From NCBI RefSeq assembly GCF_000829435.1, contig NZ_JXRP01000006.1:310001-374000 (forward strand): DNA of 64,000 bases, given 5' to 3'. This DNA comes from Jeotgalibacillus soli. GTDB taxonomy: Bacteria > Bacillota > Bacilli > Bacillales > Jeotgalibacillaceae. Positions 52,562 to 61,146 of the stretch are shown piece by piece. The stretch's first letter is position 1. The number at the start of each line of letters is the position of its first letter. Under the pieces are notes generated by a model. The model did no database searches. It was not told the DNA's origin and was given only the letters and a program-made list of their open reading frames with translations. The position numbers and the translations under genes are program-made.

Positions 52562-54868
52562 TCAACTGGATTGTAGCTTCTCTGCCGGTACATGCTGAAG
52601 CAGCAAATCCTCCGGGCGCTCGCTGTATAAATAAAGCTCGTGCATCGCCCTTGTCATGGCAACATAGAGCAGCTTAACATCCAGTTCTTTTTCTGTATAA
52701 GGTTCATGAATAGCAGGGATTAATACAGCATCAAATTCGAGACCTTTTGCCAAGTAGGAGGGAAGGATTGTGACGTGATCCTTTTGAAAGTCCTCCTGCT
52801 CCTTTACAAGCTGTACGCGTACATCTCGATTTTTCATGACTTTGTTGATTGCGTCACACTCTTGTTGTGTTCGGCCGATTATCGCAATTGTATTAAATCC
52901 TCTTTTTTGTATAGTTTGAATATCTTGTTCCATTTGTTTACCAAGATCGTTTTTACTGGCGGGGTCATATTGATAGTAGGAAGGGAGTTCTCCTCGCCTT
53001 ACGACGGGTTCGACAAGAGGAAGCTTCTCGTTCATTAACCCCAGTACATCGTTTGCAACATTCATAATATCGATGGTCGTACGGTAGCTTTTTTGAAGGG
53101 TGAAATAATGCGCATCTTCAAAAATCTCATTTTTTACTACATTCCAGTCGCGCATGCCTCGGTAGGAATGTATGCCTTGAGCGAGATCGCCTACGATTGT
53201 AAAAAGGCTGGTTTCTAATATTTTTCGTAAGGCCACCAGCTGAAAGTAGCTGTAGTCCTGTGCTTCGTCGATAAATACACTTCTTACTTTATCCTGATCT
53301 TCTAGTCCATATAAACGCCCGTGCAAATAATAGATCGGGGCAAGGTCTTCGAACTCGTAGGACCGCTTAGCAAATAATTGCTGGCTATGCTGAATAAGAA
53401 GACGTATTTTATCCATTGAAAGTTCGGGTGCGATTTCTTGAAATAACTCTGCTGAAGATAAAAGCTCCTTGTATAAGTCCGTCGCTTTCTCTTTTTTAAA
53501 GGTTTTCATATAGTTACGGACCGTTGAACGGGCTTCCTTTTGAATGGATGCAAGGCGTTCGGCCTTTGTATCCATAATAAACGTAACTTTTTTGCGTCGC
53601 TTTTGATCATTGCGAATCCCATATAAGGCCTTCTCAAGTGCATTTTCGTATACGTCTTCTATTTTTTTAAGAATATGCTTTTTCTTTGTTCGGATGTGAC
53701 TTTGTATGACGCCTTTAATTTTCTCAAGACGTCTATATACCGGAAGATAGGAATAGTCCTCGAGAAAGAGAATTTGCAGCCTTTTTCCTCTTAAAATTCT
53801 AAACTTTTCAAGCATGACATCTTCGTTTGGGGCCATTGATTCTTCAATATATTGTATGTACCGATCCATGATGCTCATAAATTCAAGTGAGCCTTTAAAG
53901 GTTGAAAGCCATTTTAATGAAGCTTGTTCATCAACGGTTTCCACAAGCAATAAGAGCTTCTGGGTCGGATCCGCTAAACGAATTTTTTGCCCAATCGCTC
54001 TTTTCATATAGTCAATAAGCGTGGTTTGCTGTATTTTTTCAACACCGAGCTCTGGGAGTACGTTTGAAATATATTCAATAAATAAATGATTCGGTGCCAG
54101 TATCATCAGATCGCTCGGGTGGAAGGTTTCGCTGTTTACATATAGGAAATAAGAAATTCGATGCAGAGCAATGGTTGTTTTCCCGCTGCCGGCAGCTCCC
54201 TGAACAATAATAGGGCGATTTAGTGGAGCTCTAATAATATCATTTTGTTCCTTTTGGATGGTTGAGACAATTTCGGTCAACCTGTTGTCTGCTTTTCCTG
54301 CAAGTGATTCCTGCAGCAGTTCATCTGTGGTTGTGAGATCAATATCTCGAATATCCAGCAGCTTGCCTTCTTCGATTTGATATTGGCGTTTTAAAGAAAG
54401 ATAGCCTTCAGTAGAATCCCCGTTTACCTCATACTCAACTTCGCCAAGGCGGCCGTCATAATAAACATTCGCAACAGGAGAACGCCAATCGACAATAATT
54501 TGGGCCTGTGATTCAGGGTCATGAAGGGAGGCTTTTCCTATATAAAGTGATTCTTTTTCTTCATTTGTTTTTTGATAGTCAATGCGGGCGAAATAAGGCT
54601 TGTCATATACTAGCTCTAACCTTTTAGTTTGATCCGATGTCATTTTAAGCAGGCTTGCTCCTGTTAGTAGATTCATATAGCCCATACTGCTGTCAAGCGA
54701 ATCTAATGTTTCATAGGCTTGTTTTAAGCTTTCTCTAACTTGGCCTTCACTCATTTTGGAGGTTGTGACGACTTGATCAATGTACAGTCTTGTGAAGGTT
54801 AAGCGGTCGTTTTCCTTTTTGTAATCTGGATGTGAGTCTAGCAAGGACTTTTCGTGGTCTTTCTTCAT
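52562..54868 (-). CDS. helD: RNA polymerase recycling motor / UvrD-type helicase HelD
   Basis: SF1 ATPase of 768 residues. An N-terminal coiled region (to about 90) is the arm that enters the polymerase; Walker A is QGAAGSGKTTIALHRISY; Walker B region is RSVFIDEAQDYSYFQLVAL; later motifs include GDLAQGIHSYRGM and LYVAMTRAMHELYLYS. HelD releases stalled RNA polymerase from DNA. RBS GAGGTGACAGTAAA. Monocistronic. Confidence 0.9.
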   Translation of the reverse strand: MKKDHEKSLLDSHPDYKKENDRLTFTRLYIDQVVTTSKMSEGQVRESLKQAYETLDSLDSSMGYMNLLTGASLLKMTSDQTKRLELVYDKPYFARIDYQKTNEEKESLYIGKASLHDPESQAQIIVDWRSPVANVYYDGRLGEVEYEVNGDSTEGYLSLKRQYQIEEGKLLDIRDIDLTTTDELLQESLAGKADNRLTEIVSTIQKEQNDIIRAPLNRPIIVQGAAGSGKTTIALHRISYFLYVNSETFHPSDLMILAPNHLFIEYISNVLPELGVEKIQQTTLIDYMKRAIGQKIRLADPTQKLLLLVETVDEQASLKWLSTFKGSLEFMSIMDRYIQYIEESMAPNEDVMLEKFRILRGKRLQILFLEDYSYLPVYRRLEKIKGVIQSHIRTKKKHILKKIEDVYENALEKALYGIRNDQKRRKKVTFIMDTKAERLASIQKEARSTVRNYMKTFKKEKATDLYKELLSSAELFQEIAPELSMDKIRLLIQHSQQLFAKRSYEFEDLAPIYYLHGRLYGLEDQDKVRSVFIDEAQDYSYFQLVALRKILETSLFTIVGDLAQGIHSYRGMRDWNVVKNEIFEDAHYFTLQKSYRTTIDIMNVANDVLGLMNEKLPLVEPVVRRGELPSYYQYDPASKNDLGKQMEQDIQTIQKRGFNTIAIIGRTQQECDAINKVMKNRDVRVQLVKEQEDFQKDHVTILPSYLAKGLEFDAVLIPAIHEPYTEKELDVKLLYVAMTRAMHELYLYSERPEDLLLQHVPAEKLQSS

Positions 54869-55001
54869 TTTACTGTCACCTCATTCGCATAGTGTGGTTC
54901 CAACTAGTGCAGCCGCGAAAAAAGAGCGTTTACAATCGTACCACAATATGAATGGAAAAAGAAGGGGATAATTGGAATCCGCCTTCTTTTTGGTGAAAAG
55001 T

Positions 55002-55406
55002 TTATGGCTGTGAAATATCGCTTAATGCATCCCCTGCTTGATCATTGGACTGTGGCTGCACGGAGAGATCACCTAATGAAATCATACCGACTACCCTGCC
55101 ATTCTCAATGACGGGTAAACGGCGAACTTGCTCTTTCGCCATTAAGGATACAGCCTCCTCTGCAGAAGTGTCAGCTGTTACAGAAATTACATTATGTGTC
55201 ATGACCTGATCAACAGTCCCGTTCTTTCTTTCAGCTACTCCGCGGATAACTAAATCACGGTCTGTCACCATTCCAATAACACGTCCTTGCTCTAAAACAG
55301 GCAGAACACCGATATCCCGTTCTTTCATTAGGCTTGCGGCATGCTCAATTGAATCGGTTTTTTCACAAAATTCAACAGAATCCGTCATAAAGTCATTTAC
55401 TTTCAT
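55002..55406 (-). CDS. Two-CBS-domain protein
   Basis: Stand-alone CBS pair of 134 residues: VNDFMTDSVEFCEKTDSIEHAA ... GMVTDRDLVIRG and DQVMTHNVISVTADTSAEEA ... GMISLGDLS. CBS pairs bind adenosine nucleotides and act as energy sensors; the partner is unknown. RBS GGGGGTG. Confidence 0.9.
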   Translation of the reverse strand: MKVNDFMTDSVEFCEKTDSIEHAASLMKERDIGVLPVLEQGRVIGMVTDRDLVIRGVAERKNGTVDQVMTHNVISVTADTSAEEAVSLMAKEQVRRLPVIENGRVVGMISLGDLSVQPQSNDQAGDALSDISQP

Positions 55407-55649
55407 GTTTGCACCCCCGTTTTGAATTTCATACGACTATAGTATTGAAAGAAATGATTAATTTATTCATCTTAATTTAGGGAAAAAAGAATGATTATTT
55501 TTGGTGAAAAGGATTAAGAGGGAAGTGTTGGTGGTATGATAATGGTAACAAACAGAGTTCAGATCGCTGTTTTTTAAAAATTAAATGAAACTTTTCCGAA
55601 CTGCAGACGTATGAAGATTAACAACACTTATTTAAGAGAGGTGTCGATC

Positions 55650-55784
55650 ATGGTAAGAGATAGCGAAAGCTTAAAACAAATGATTGTCAAACTGTCAGAA
55701 GTTGGTGTAAAAATAACAAAAACGAAGTCAAGGCTTGAGGTTTTTGAATCAATAAAGCAGGTGCAGCAAATATCCAGCACATAA
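55650..55784 (+). CDS. Small protein, 44 residues, unknown
   Basis: ATG 55650 follows AAGAGAGGTG with 6-nt spacing. The product is polar and helical (VRDSESLKQMIVKLSEVG, then VKITKTKSRLEVFESIKQVQ). An AACGGG-TTTT-CCCGTT hairpin (55,784-55,799) stands directly after the stop and a terminator at 55,848-55,878. No family recognised. Confidence 0.55.
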   Translation: MVRDSESLKQMIVKLSEVGVKITKTKSRLEVFESIKQVQQISST

Positions 55785-55847
55785 ACGGGTTTTCCCGTTC
55801 AGATTTGCGAATTTCGGAAAGAATTTTTGAATATTTTTAACGAACGA

Positions 55848-55878
55848 GGTACTCATCCATTCAATGAGGACCTTTTTT
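55848..55878 (+). terminator. Terminator after the 44-residue ORF
   Basis: GGTACTCAT and ATGAGGACC pair with one mismatch around CCATTCA, followed by six T residues. Confidence 0.75.
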
Positions 55879-55977
55879 ATTTGAAAAAATATAGATAGGC
55901 ATCAGTGGTCACAGCACTATTTAGTCTATTGTTGGGGTATATAAAGCTAAGAATACGCTTAAGAGGAGGTCTTCACA

Positions 55978-56898
55978 TTGTATAAATCAGGCATGCTTAT
56001 CTATAATGGTAATGCTGGACAAAAAGAGGTAAAAAAGACTCTTTCGCAAATTATTGGTCCTATTACTTTAGCAATACCAAGCCTGTTGCTTTTGAAAACG
56101 GAAAAACCAGGTGATGCGGAACGTTTTTGCCGGCAGCATGGTGAACAAATGGATATCGTGATTGTAATGGGCGGTGATGGAACAGTCCACGAATGCGTGA
56201 ATGGACTCGCTGCGCTTGAGACTAGGCCGGTCGTAAGTATTCTTCCAGCGGGGACATGCAATGATTTTGCCAGAGCGCTTGGATTGCCATTAAATAGTAA
56301 GCAAGCAGCGGAATTAATTGCCGCTGATAGTATAGAACGAGCAGTAGATATCGTTAAATCCAACGATCGATACTTTGATAACTTCTGGGGGACGGGGCTG
56401 ATTGCTGAAGCCTCTCAAAATATTGATGAACAGACAAAGGGAACCTTTGGTAAGCTGAGTTATTATGTAAGCGCGATCAAGTCTCTTTCTGATCAAGATC
56501 GTTTTACTTTTACATTAAAAATGGAAGATCAAAAGAGTGAAAAAGAAGCCGTCATGATTTTAATATTAAACGGAGGATTTATCGGAACAACTGAATTCCC
56601 GGTATCAACCATTGAAATAGATGATGGCCTATTAGATGTTTTGATCGTGCGGGAAGCAGGGTTTGTTTTGCTTAAAGAAATACTGACTGCGAAAACTACG
56701 ATGACATGGGAGGAAAACCAAACGAGTATAGAACACTTTCAAACTGCTTCACTGACTATTGAATTGAGTTCACCGAGGCTGGTTGATCTGGATGGTGAGC
56801 ATTATAAAGGAAAGATTCACAAAATAGAATTATTAAGAAAACATCTTCGTGTTCTTGTGCCGAATATCACTGCTGATGAAGCTGAAAAAACCAATTAA
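55978..56898 (+). CDS. Diacylglycerol/lipid kinase family protein, second paralogue
   Basis: Lipid kinase of 306 residues with YNGNAGQKEVKK, the nucleotide loop VMGGDGTVHECVNGL and SILPAGTCNDFARALGLP, ending RLVDLDGEHYKG. It starts with TTG 55978 behind AAGAGGAGGT. Same family as 30,615-31,508 but clearly diverged. Substrate (diacylglycerol, undecaprenol or other lipid) cannot be told. Confidence 0.88.
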   Translation: MYKSGMLIYNGNAGQKEVKKTLSQIIGPITLAIPSLLLLKTEKPGDAERFCRQHGEQMDIVIVMGGDGTVHECVNGLAALETRPVVSILPAGTCNDFARALGLPLNSKQAAELIAADSIERAVDIVKSNDRYFDNFWGTGLIAEASQNIDEQTKGTFGKLSYYVSAIKSLSDQDRFTFTLKMEDQKSEKEAVMILILNGGFIGTTEFPVSTIEIDDGLLDVLIVREAGFVLLKEILTAKTTMTWEENQTSIEHFQTASLTIELSSPRLVDLDGEHYKGKIHKIELLRKHLRVLVPNITADEAEKTN

Positions 56899-56924
56899 AA
56901 AGGCTGACAATTGTCAGCCGGATT
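56898..56924. terminator. Palindromic terminator between convergent genes
   Basis: GGCTGACAATTGTCAGCC (56902-56919) is a perfect 18-nt palindrome; the reverse strand continues with TTTTTAATT, the forward with GGATTTTA. Confidence 0.75.
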
Positions 56925-58106
56925 TTACTCCTCTTGCGAAGAGAACATATAGGTTTTGTGATGAAAACGCATGGAAAAAATTAATCCAAGCGCAAACATA
57001 GTTCCCATTAAAGAGCTTCCTCCGTAGCTTACTAAAGGAAGAGGAATCCCGGTAATCGGTAAAAGCTGTATCGTCATTCCGATATTTTGAAAGGCATGAA
57101 ACGTGATCATGCTAATGACACCTGCACACACGTATGCGTTAAATGGGCTTTTTGTTTCTAAAGAAACCTTGGTCAAATGATAAATAAGCAAAAAGAACAA
57201 ACTCACAATTACGCTTGCTCCGATAAATCCGTACTCCTCGCCGACGACACTGAAAATAAAGTCTGTATGGTTGTCGGGAATATATACTTGACGCTCTTGA
57301 TAGCCTTTGCCGAAGATTTCTCCTGAACCGATCGCGCTCATAGAGGTTGTTAGCTGATAAGCGTCTCCGGATGAATAGGAGTAAGGGTCCAACCAAGAAT
57401 AAATTCGACGCATCTGATAGTCTTCAAAATGACGGCTGATAAATTCAGGAGCAAAAATAACAAGTGACATAAGTGTTGCAGCGATCGCACCAATTCCAAC
57501 AAAAGCAGGAAGAAGCAATTTCCATGTGATTCCTGAAACGAGTACAATTCCTACTGTAATCGCAATAAAGACGAGCATCGTTCCAAGGTCAGGCTGCATA
57601 TCAATTAAGATAAAAGGCACCCCTACAACAATGCCTATTTTTAAAAGCATCCAAAGGTCCGTTTTGACAGTCCTGGCGATAAATTTTTCATTATGGCTTG
57701 CAATAATACGGGCAAGGGCCAAAATCGTGAAGGTTTTCATAAATTCAGAAGGCTGTAACGTTCCCATAAGCGGTATGGAATACCAGCTGTGTGCTCCATT
57801 AATGTTAGGAGCAATAGACTCTGGAGCGACGACTAATCCTACTAACAGGAGAATCCCTAAGCCATAAAGAACCCATGCCATTTTACGAAACTGGTCCATA
57901 TCAAAAAACATCGTGATTGTAATAATGATAAATCCAATAACGTAGTTCAAACCTTGTCGAAGTGCGAAATTACTTTCACCATATTGCCCGGTCGTTTGGG
58001 CAGAGGAAATAGCAAGTATACTTGCCAACATAAACAATATAAGCAAAGTTGCTAAAGACCAGTCAATTCGATCTGAAAATTGTTTCTGTGTATTCAATCT
58101 TTTCAC
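56925..58106 (-). CDS. SEDS-family peptidoglycan glycosyltransferase, RodA-like
   Basis: Ten-helix SEDS protein of 393 residues polymerising lipid II for the side wall. QPDLGTMLVF carries the catalytic Asp; NHTDFIFSVVGEEYGF and GIPLPLVSYGGSSLM are family hallmarks. Start is GTG 58106 after GAAGGAATTCAG. RodA is favoured over FtsW/SpoVE by the isolated position away from mur genes, but the subgroup is not certain. Confidence 0.88.
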   Translation of the reverse strand: MKRLNTQKQFSDRIDWSLATLLILFMLASILAISSAQTTGQYGESNFALRQGLNYVIGFIIITITMFFDMDQFRKMAWVLYGLGILLLVGLVVAPESIAPNINGAHSWYSIPLMGTLQPSEFMKTFTILALARIIASHNEKFIARTVKTDLWMLLKIGIVVGVPFILIDMQPDLGTMLVFIAITVGIVLVSGITWKLLLPAFVGIGAIAATLMSLVIFAPEFISRHFEDYQMRRIYSWLDPYSYSSGDAYQLTTSMSAIGSGEIFGKGYQERQVYIPDNHTDFIFSVVGEEYGFIGASVIVSLFFLLIYHLTKVSLETKSPFNAYVCAGVISMITFHAFQNIGMTIQLLPITGIPLPLVSYGGSSLMGTMFALGLIFSMRFHHKTYMFSSQEE

Positions 58107-58354
58107 CTGAATTCCTTCATACTTTTATCAATATAGTGTATTATATTTTAGCCTTCTATTAGACTACCAAAGATCATATTAATGTACAATTGACTTCAAG
58201 TCTCATCTTATTAAATAATCTAATTCGTAGGAATCATTTTTCCTGTATTACGGAGGCTGTTTTTTCATAATAATAGACGAATGAAAAAGAAAAAAGTTTC
58301 TTTTTCGTCTTTTTAACAAGCTTTGATACAATGTAAAGAACGGTATGGTGAAAG

Positions 58355-59146
58355 ATGGGAGATGATCAGTTGAAAGCTCAAGCTGGTTCACATGAATGGC
58401 TTTATATTCATATTAATTCTACGCAGGATTATGTGATGTCCTATGGCATAGAATTTAAAGAATTTTATTTTGCATTATCAGAACGTGTCGATCATCTTTT
58501 GTTATTAAAGCATCAATATGAGGATTCTTCCTTTAATATGCATACATATCTAGAATATGTGGAGCGCGACGAAATTAAAAACCTCGTTAAAGACGATGTG
58601 TCGTCTTATGGAGATTTTTGCTGGATTGATTTTGAGGACGAGGCAGGACTAAATGAAATGACGGGTCAAGAAATCGCAGAAATTCTTTATCTCAGCCATA
58701 TGAAGCACCATTTGCGCATGCCTTTTTACCGCAAACTTAATAATCGTTTCGTGTATCTTTCCACTGAAGATGGCCGAATGAATCGAACGTATTATCGGGA
58801 GTGGGAGGATTTTTTTCATATGATGGGCGTTTCTCTTCCGTTGAAATGGTCTGCTCATCGAAGCGGCAAAGGATTAATTATATGGAAAAAAGAAAAAGCA
58901 CTTCCTCCGATTCCAAAAAAAGTAATAATGTCCATTTCTCAGTTAATGAAAGAAGGCGTCATTATTTCATTACAGCATGCCTCCAATGCCAAAGGGAAGG
59001 TAGAAATTCCTGTTTGGGTAGTAGGAGACTATGGGAATATGGATGATTTGCAAGAAGATTTCAAAGCTAAGGTGAAAAAAGAGCCCGCTGCATGGTTTAT
59101 TTTTGATCGGAAATTAAAAGAGTGGAACGCAACACTCTTGCGTTAA
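58355..59146 (+). CDS. Conserved hypothetical protein, 263 residues
   Basis: Soluble protein without signal or helices, rich in aromatic and acidic residues (SHEWLYIHINSTQDYVMSYG, FALSERVDHLLLLKH). Long clean frame, Bacillus-like codon use and a terminator at 59,152-59,186 make it a real gene. I cannot assign a family; some Bacillus genomes label similar proteins as transporters, which the lack of hydrophobic segments contradicts. RBS is weak. Confidence 0.7.
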   Translation: MGDDQLKAQAGSHEWLYIHINSTQDYVMSYGIEFKEFYFALSERVDHLLLLKHQYEDSSFNMHTYLEYVERDEIKNLVKDDVSSYGDFCWIDFEDEAGLNEMTGQEIAEILYLSHMKHHLRMPFYRKLNNRFVYLSTEDGRMNRTYYREWEDFFHMMGVSLPLKWSAHRSGKGLIIWKKEKALPPIPKKVIMSISQLMKEGVIISLQHASNAKGKVEIPVWVVGDYGNMDDLQEDFKAKVKKEPAAWFIFDRKLKEWNATLLR

Positions 59147-59151
59147 TTTAT

Positions 59152-59186
59152 GAGCACCTTGTCTTCATTGAAGCTGGTGCTTTTCT
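59152..59186 (+). terminator. Terminator after the conserved hypothetical gene
   Basis: AGCACC (59153-59158) pairs with GGTGCT (59176-59181) with an inner TTCATTGAA contact, followed by a T run. Confidence 0.65.
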
Positions 59187-59194
59187 CATGCATA

Positions 59195-59652
59195 TATTCA
59201 AAATGTAAACACAGACGAACCTCTTGCAATCATTAATAAACCAATTTATACGAAGTGTGGTTTACAAAAAGAGTGAAAAAACGAAAAATGTTTTGTTTAT
59301 ATGGATTCCCTTCTCCACTTTTATAATTGCCGGATGCGCCAACGAAAATTCCAGCACGGTGACAGGCAATTTCAATCTAAGAACAGTCGTAGGATGAAAT
59401 AATGTAGACTACTGACGGAGAAAAGGTCCGTATTTATATGTGGGGTGGAGATGAGGGGATTAATCAATATATGGATTAAGCCTCGTTTACAGGAAGAGTA
59501 TGGTGAGGAGCTAGAACGAATTCCCCTTGATGAAAATGAAATTATCCAAAATGTTACATATCCTGGCGTGCTGGGAGAGCATGCGAAAGTACACCCATTG
59601 AAGCTTAAGCCCGATTGGTGTAAGTCATTACCATCCAGCATATGGAGATAGC
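59195..59652 (+). pseudogene. Remnants of an acetyltransferase tail and a solute-binding lipoprotein
   Basis: First, about 59,195-59,275 reads NVNTDEPLAIINKPIYTKCGLQKE to a stop, like the end of a GNAT-type protein. Then 59,284-59,400 gives a lipoprotein signal ending FIIAGC, and 59,425-59,480 reads KVRIYMWGGDEGINQYMD before breaking into another frame as KPRLQEEYGEELERIPLDEN. This resembles the N-terminus of YnjB-type ABC solute-binding proteins (WGGDexxNQYID). Several frame changes and loss of more than 250 residues show it is dead. Confidence 0.65.
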
Positions 59653-59671
59653 AGCTGAATTTATATTGGAC

Positions 59672-59701
59672 TTGCTTTTATTGAAATGCCGGTGCTATGA
59701 T
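59672..59701 (+). promoter_or_regulatory. SigmaA-type promoter of the tetR-SMR operon
   Basis: TTGCTT (59672-59677), 18-nt spacer, TATGAT (59696-59701). The palindromic operator at 59,715-59,728 sits at about +8 to +21. Confidence 0.65.
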
Positions 59702-59714
59702 GTATTGGATTTAA

Positions 59715-59728
59715 ACCGAACGTTCGGT
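59715..59728. promoter_or_regulatory. TetR-type operator
   Basis: ACCGAACGTTCGGT is a perfect 14-nt palindrome of the kind bound by TetR/AcrR regulators, located between the promoter and the tetR start; autoregulation is expected. Confidence 0.8.
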
Positions 59729-59758
59729 AGGGAAAAATGCACTAAGAGGAGCTCGCTT

Positions 59759-60322
59759 ATGACGAAGCAAAAATTAAAGGACGCAGCACTCACTTTATTT
59801 GCTGCTCAAGGGTATGAAGGAACCTCAATCGCTCAAATTGTAAAAGAGGTTGAGATAAGAAAGTCTTCTTTCTATGCACACTTTGAATCAAAAGCAGCGC
59901 TCTTTTTAGCTGTTTATAAGGATGCAGTAGCAAAAGAATTGGAGAGAATTTCTGGGTTTGCAGCAGCAAACTCAAGCGAGAAGCCAATGGATCAGCTAAG
60001 AGAAATATTTATGGTATTGACTGATCCGGCAAGCGGAGGAAAAGAAACACATTTTCTGCACAGAATACTTTTTTATCCGCCAGTAGAATTGAAAATGGAA
60101 ATGCAGTCTTTATTTACTTCAATGGAAGATCGTTCATCTGAATATTTACAGCAGCTGTTAAAGCAGTGTGTTCAGGGAAATGACAGGAAAATTGATGAAT
60201 ATGTAGCAGCTTTTTATGCTTTTGTTGATGGATTATCGATTGAAGCTCATTTGTATGATGAGCCTGAGCATTTAGTCAGAAGACAGGCAGTTTGGCATGT
60301 TTATCAGCGAAGTTTAAATTAA
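59759..60322 (+). CDS. TetR-family regulator (YvdT-like)
   Basis: Repressor of 187 residues: helix-turn-helix KDAALTLFAAQGYEGTSIAQIVKEVEIRKSSFYAHFESKAALF at the N-terminus, then a ligand-binding domain. ATG 59759 follows AGAGGAG; the frame extends upstream through the operator, which argues against earlier starts. It precedes two SMR genes as YvdT precedes YvdS-YvdR in B. subtilis. Confidence 0.9.
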   Translation: MTKQKLKDAALTLFAAQGYEGTSIAQIVKEVEIRKSSFYAHFESKAALFLAVYKDAVAKELERISGFAAANSSEKPMDQLREIFMVLTDPASGGKETHFLHRILFYPPVELKMEMQSLFTSMEDRSSEYLQQLLKQCVQGNDRKIDEYVAAFYAFVDGLSIEAHLYDEPEHLVRRQAVWHVYQRSLN

Positions 60323-60340
60323 AGAAAAGGAAGGATCAGT

Positions 60341-60682
60341 ATGGCTTGGATTTATTTGATTGCAGGGGGATTAACGGAAATTGTTTGGGCACTAGGTCTC
60401 AAATTTGCAGAAGGGTTTACGAAACCGATCCCTTCTGTTATTACACTCATCTTTATCGTGATAAGCTTTTTCTTGTTTTCAAAGGCGATGAAAGGAATCC
60501 CTGTAGGAACGGCTTATGCGGTATTCACAGGAATTGGGGCAGCAGGAACGGCTATAGTAGGTATGTTTATTTTCGGGGAATTGATCAGTTTAGGAAAGGT
60601 GTTTTTCCTTTTATTACTAATAAGCGGTATCGTTGGACTAAAGTTAGTTGACGGAGAAAAGCACCAAGAGGAAGGTGTATAA
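60341..60682 (+). CDS. SMR family transporter subunit, longer partner (YvdS-like)
   Basis: Four-helix small multidrug resistance protein of 113 residues. AWIYLIAGGLTEIVWALGLKFAEGF carries the essential membrane Glu13; GIPVGTAYAVFTGIGAAGTAIVG is the family signature. It likely forms a heterodimer with the next gene and exports cationic compounds (guanidinium-type or quaternary amines) with proton exchange. Confidence 0.9.
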   Translation: MAWIYLIAGGLTEIVWALGLKFAEGFTKPIPSVITLIFIVISFFLFSKAMKGIPVGTAYAVFTGIGAAGTAIVGMFIFGELISLGKVFFLLLLISGIVGLKLVDGEKHQEEGV

Positions 60683-60684
60683 AA

Positions 60685-61002
60685 ATGGCTTGGCTTTTAT
60701 TGATTGTAGCAGGCATCTTTGAAATCATATTTGTTATTTTAATGAAGCTTTCGAAAGGCTTTACGAGAGGGAAATTCACAGCTTTAGCGGCAGTGGCTGG
60801 ATTTACGAGCTTTTACTTGCTGTCTCGTGCTTTAATAGATATTCCTGTAGGGACTGGTTATGGAGTGTGGACTGGGATCGGTGCTGCGGGCAGTGTGGTA
60901 GCGGGTATGCTTTTCTTCAAGGAAAGCAAAGATCGAAGAAAACTTCTTTTTTTAGCTATGATTATTTCAGGGGTTGTTGGCTTGAAGCTTGTGGCTGGAT
61001 AA
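60685..61002 (+). CDS. SMR family transporter subunit, shorter partner (YvdR-like)
   Basis: Second SMR protein of 105 residues, starting 2 nt after the stop of its partner. It has AGIFEIIFVILMKLSKGF with the membrane Glu, DIPVGTGYGVWTGIGAAGSVVAGML and a shorter C-terminus. The opposite charge balance of loops in the two proteins fits a dual-topology pair. Confidence 0.9.
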   Translation: MAWLLLIVAGIFEIIFVILMKLSKGFTRGKFTALAAVAGFTSFYLLSRALIDIPVGTGYGVWTGIGAAGSVVAGMLFFKESKDRRKLLFLAMIISGVVGLKLVAG

Positions 61003-61009
61003 AATAAAA

Positions 61010-61043
61010 AACCTTGGTGCCATTGTCATTAAGGTCTTTTTTA
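61010..61043 (+). terminator. Weak terminator after the SMR pair
   Basis: ACCTT and AAGGT arms with a 14-nt loop, followed by CTTTTTT. Confidence 0.5.
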
Positions 61044-61146
61044 TGTGATGTTCATGCACAGCGGGATTTTTAGGATGTAAACGGAATATCTTCCAGTATT
61101 AGGGTGAAATCCTGCTAAAGCAACAGTCCCTGCGACAGCACATTTA

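Noticed and set aside
60323-60340. Guanidine (ykkC-type) riboswitch before the SMR pair
   Set aside because: Only 18 nt separate tetR and the first SMR gene, and the leader before tetR is too short and shows no conserved ykkC motif.
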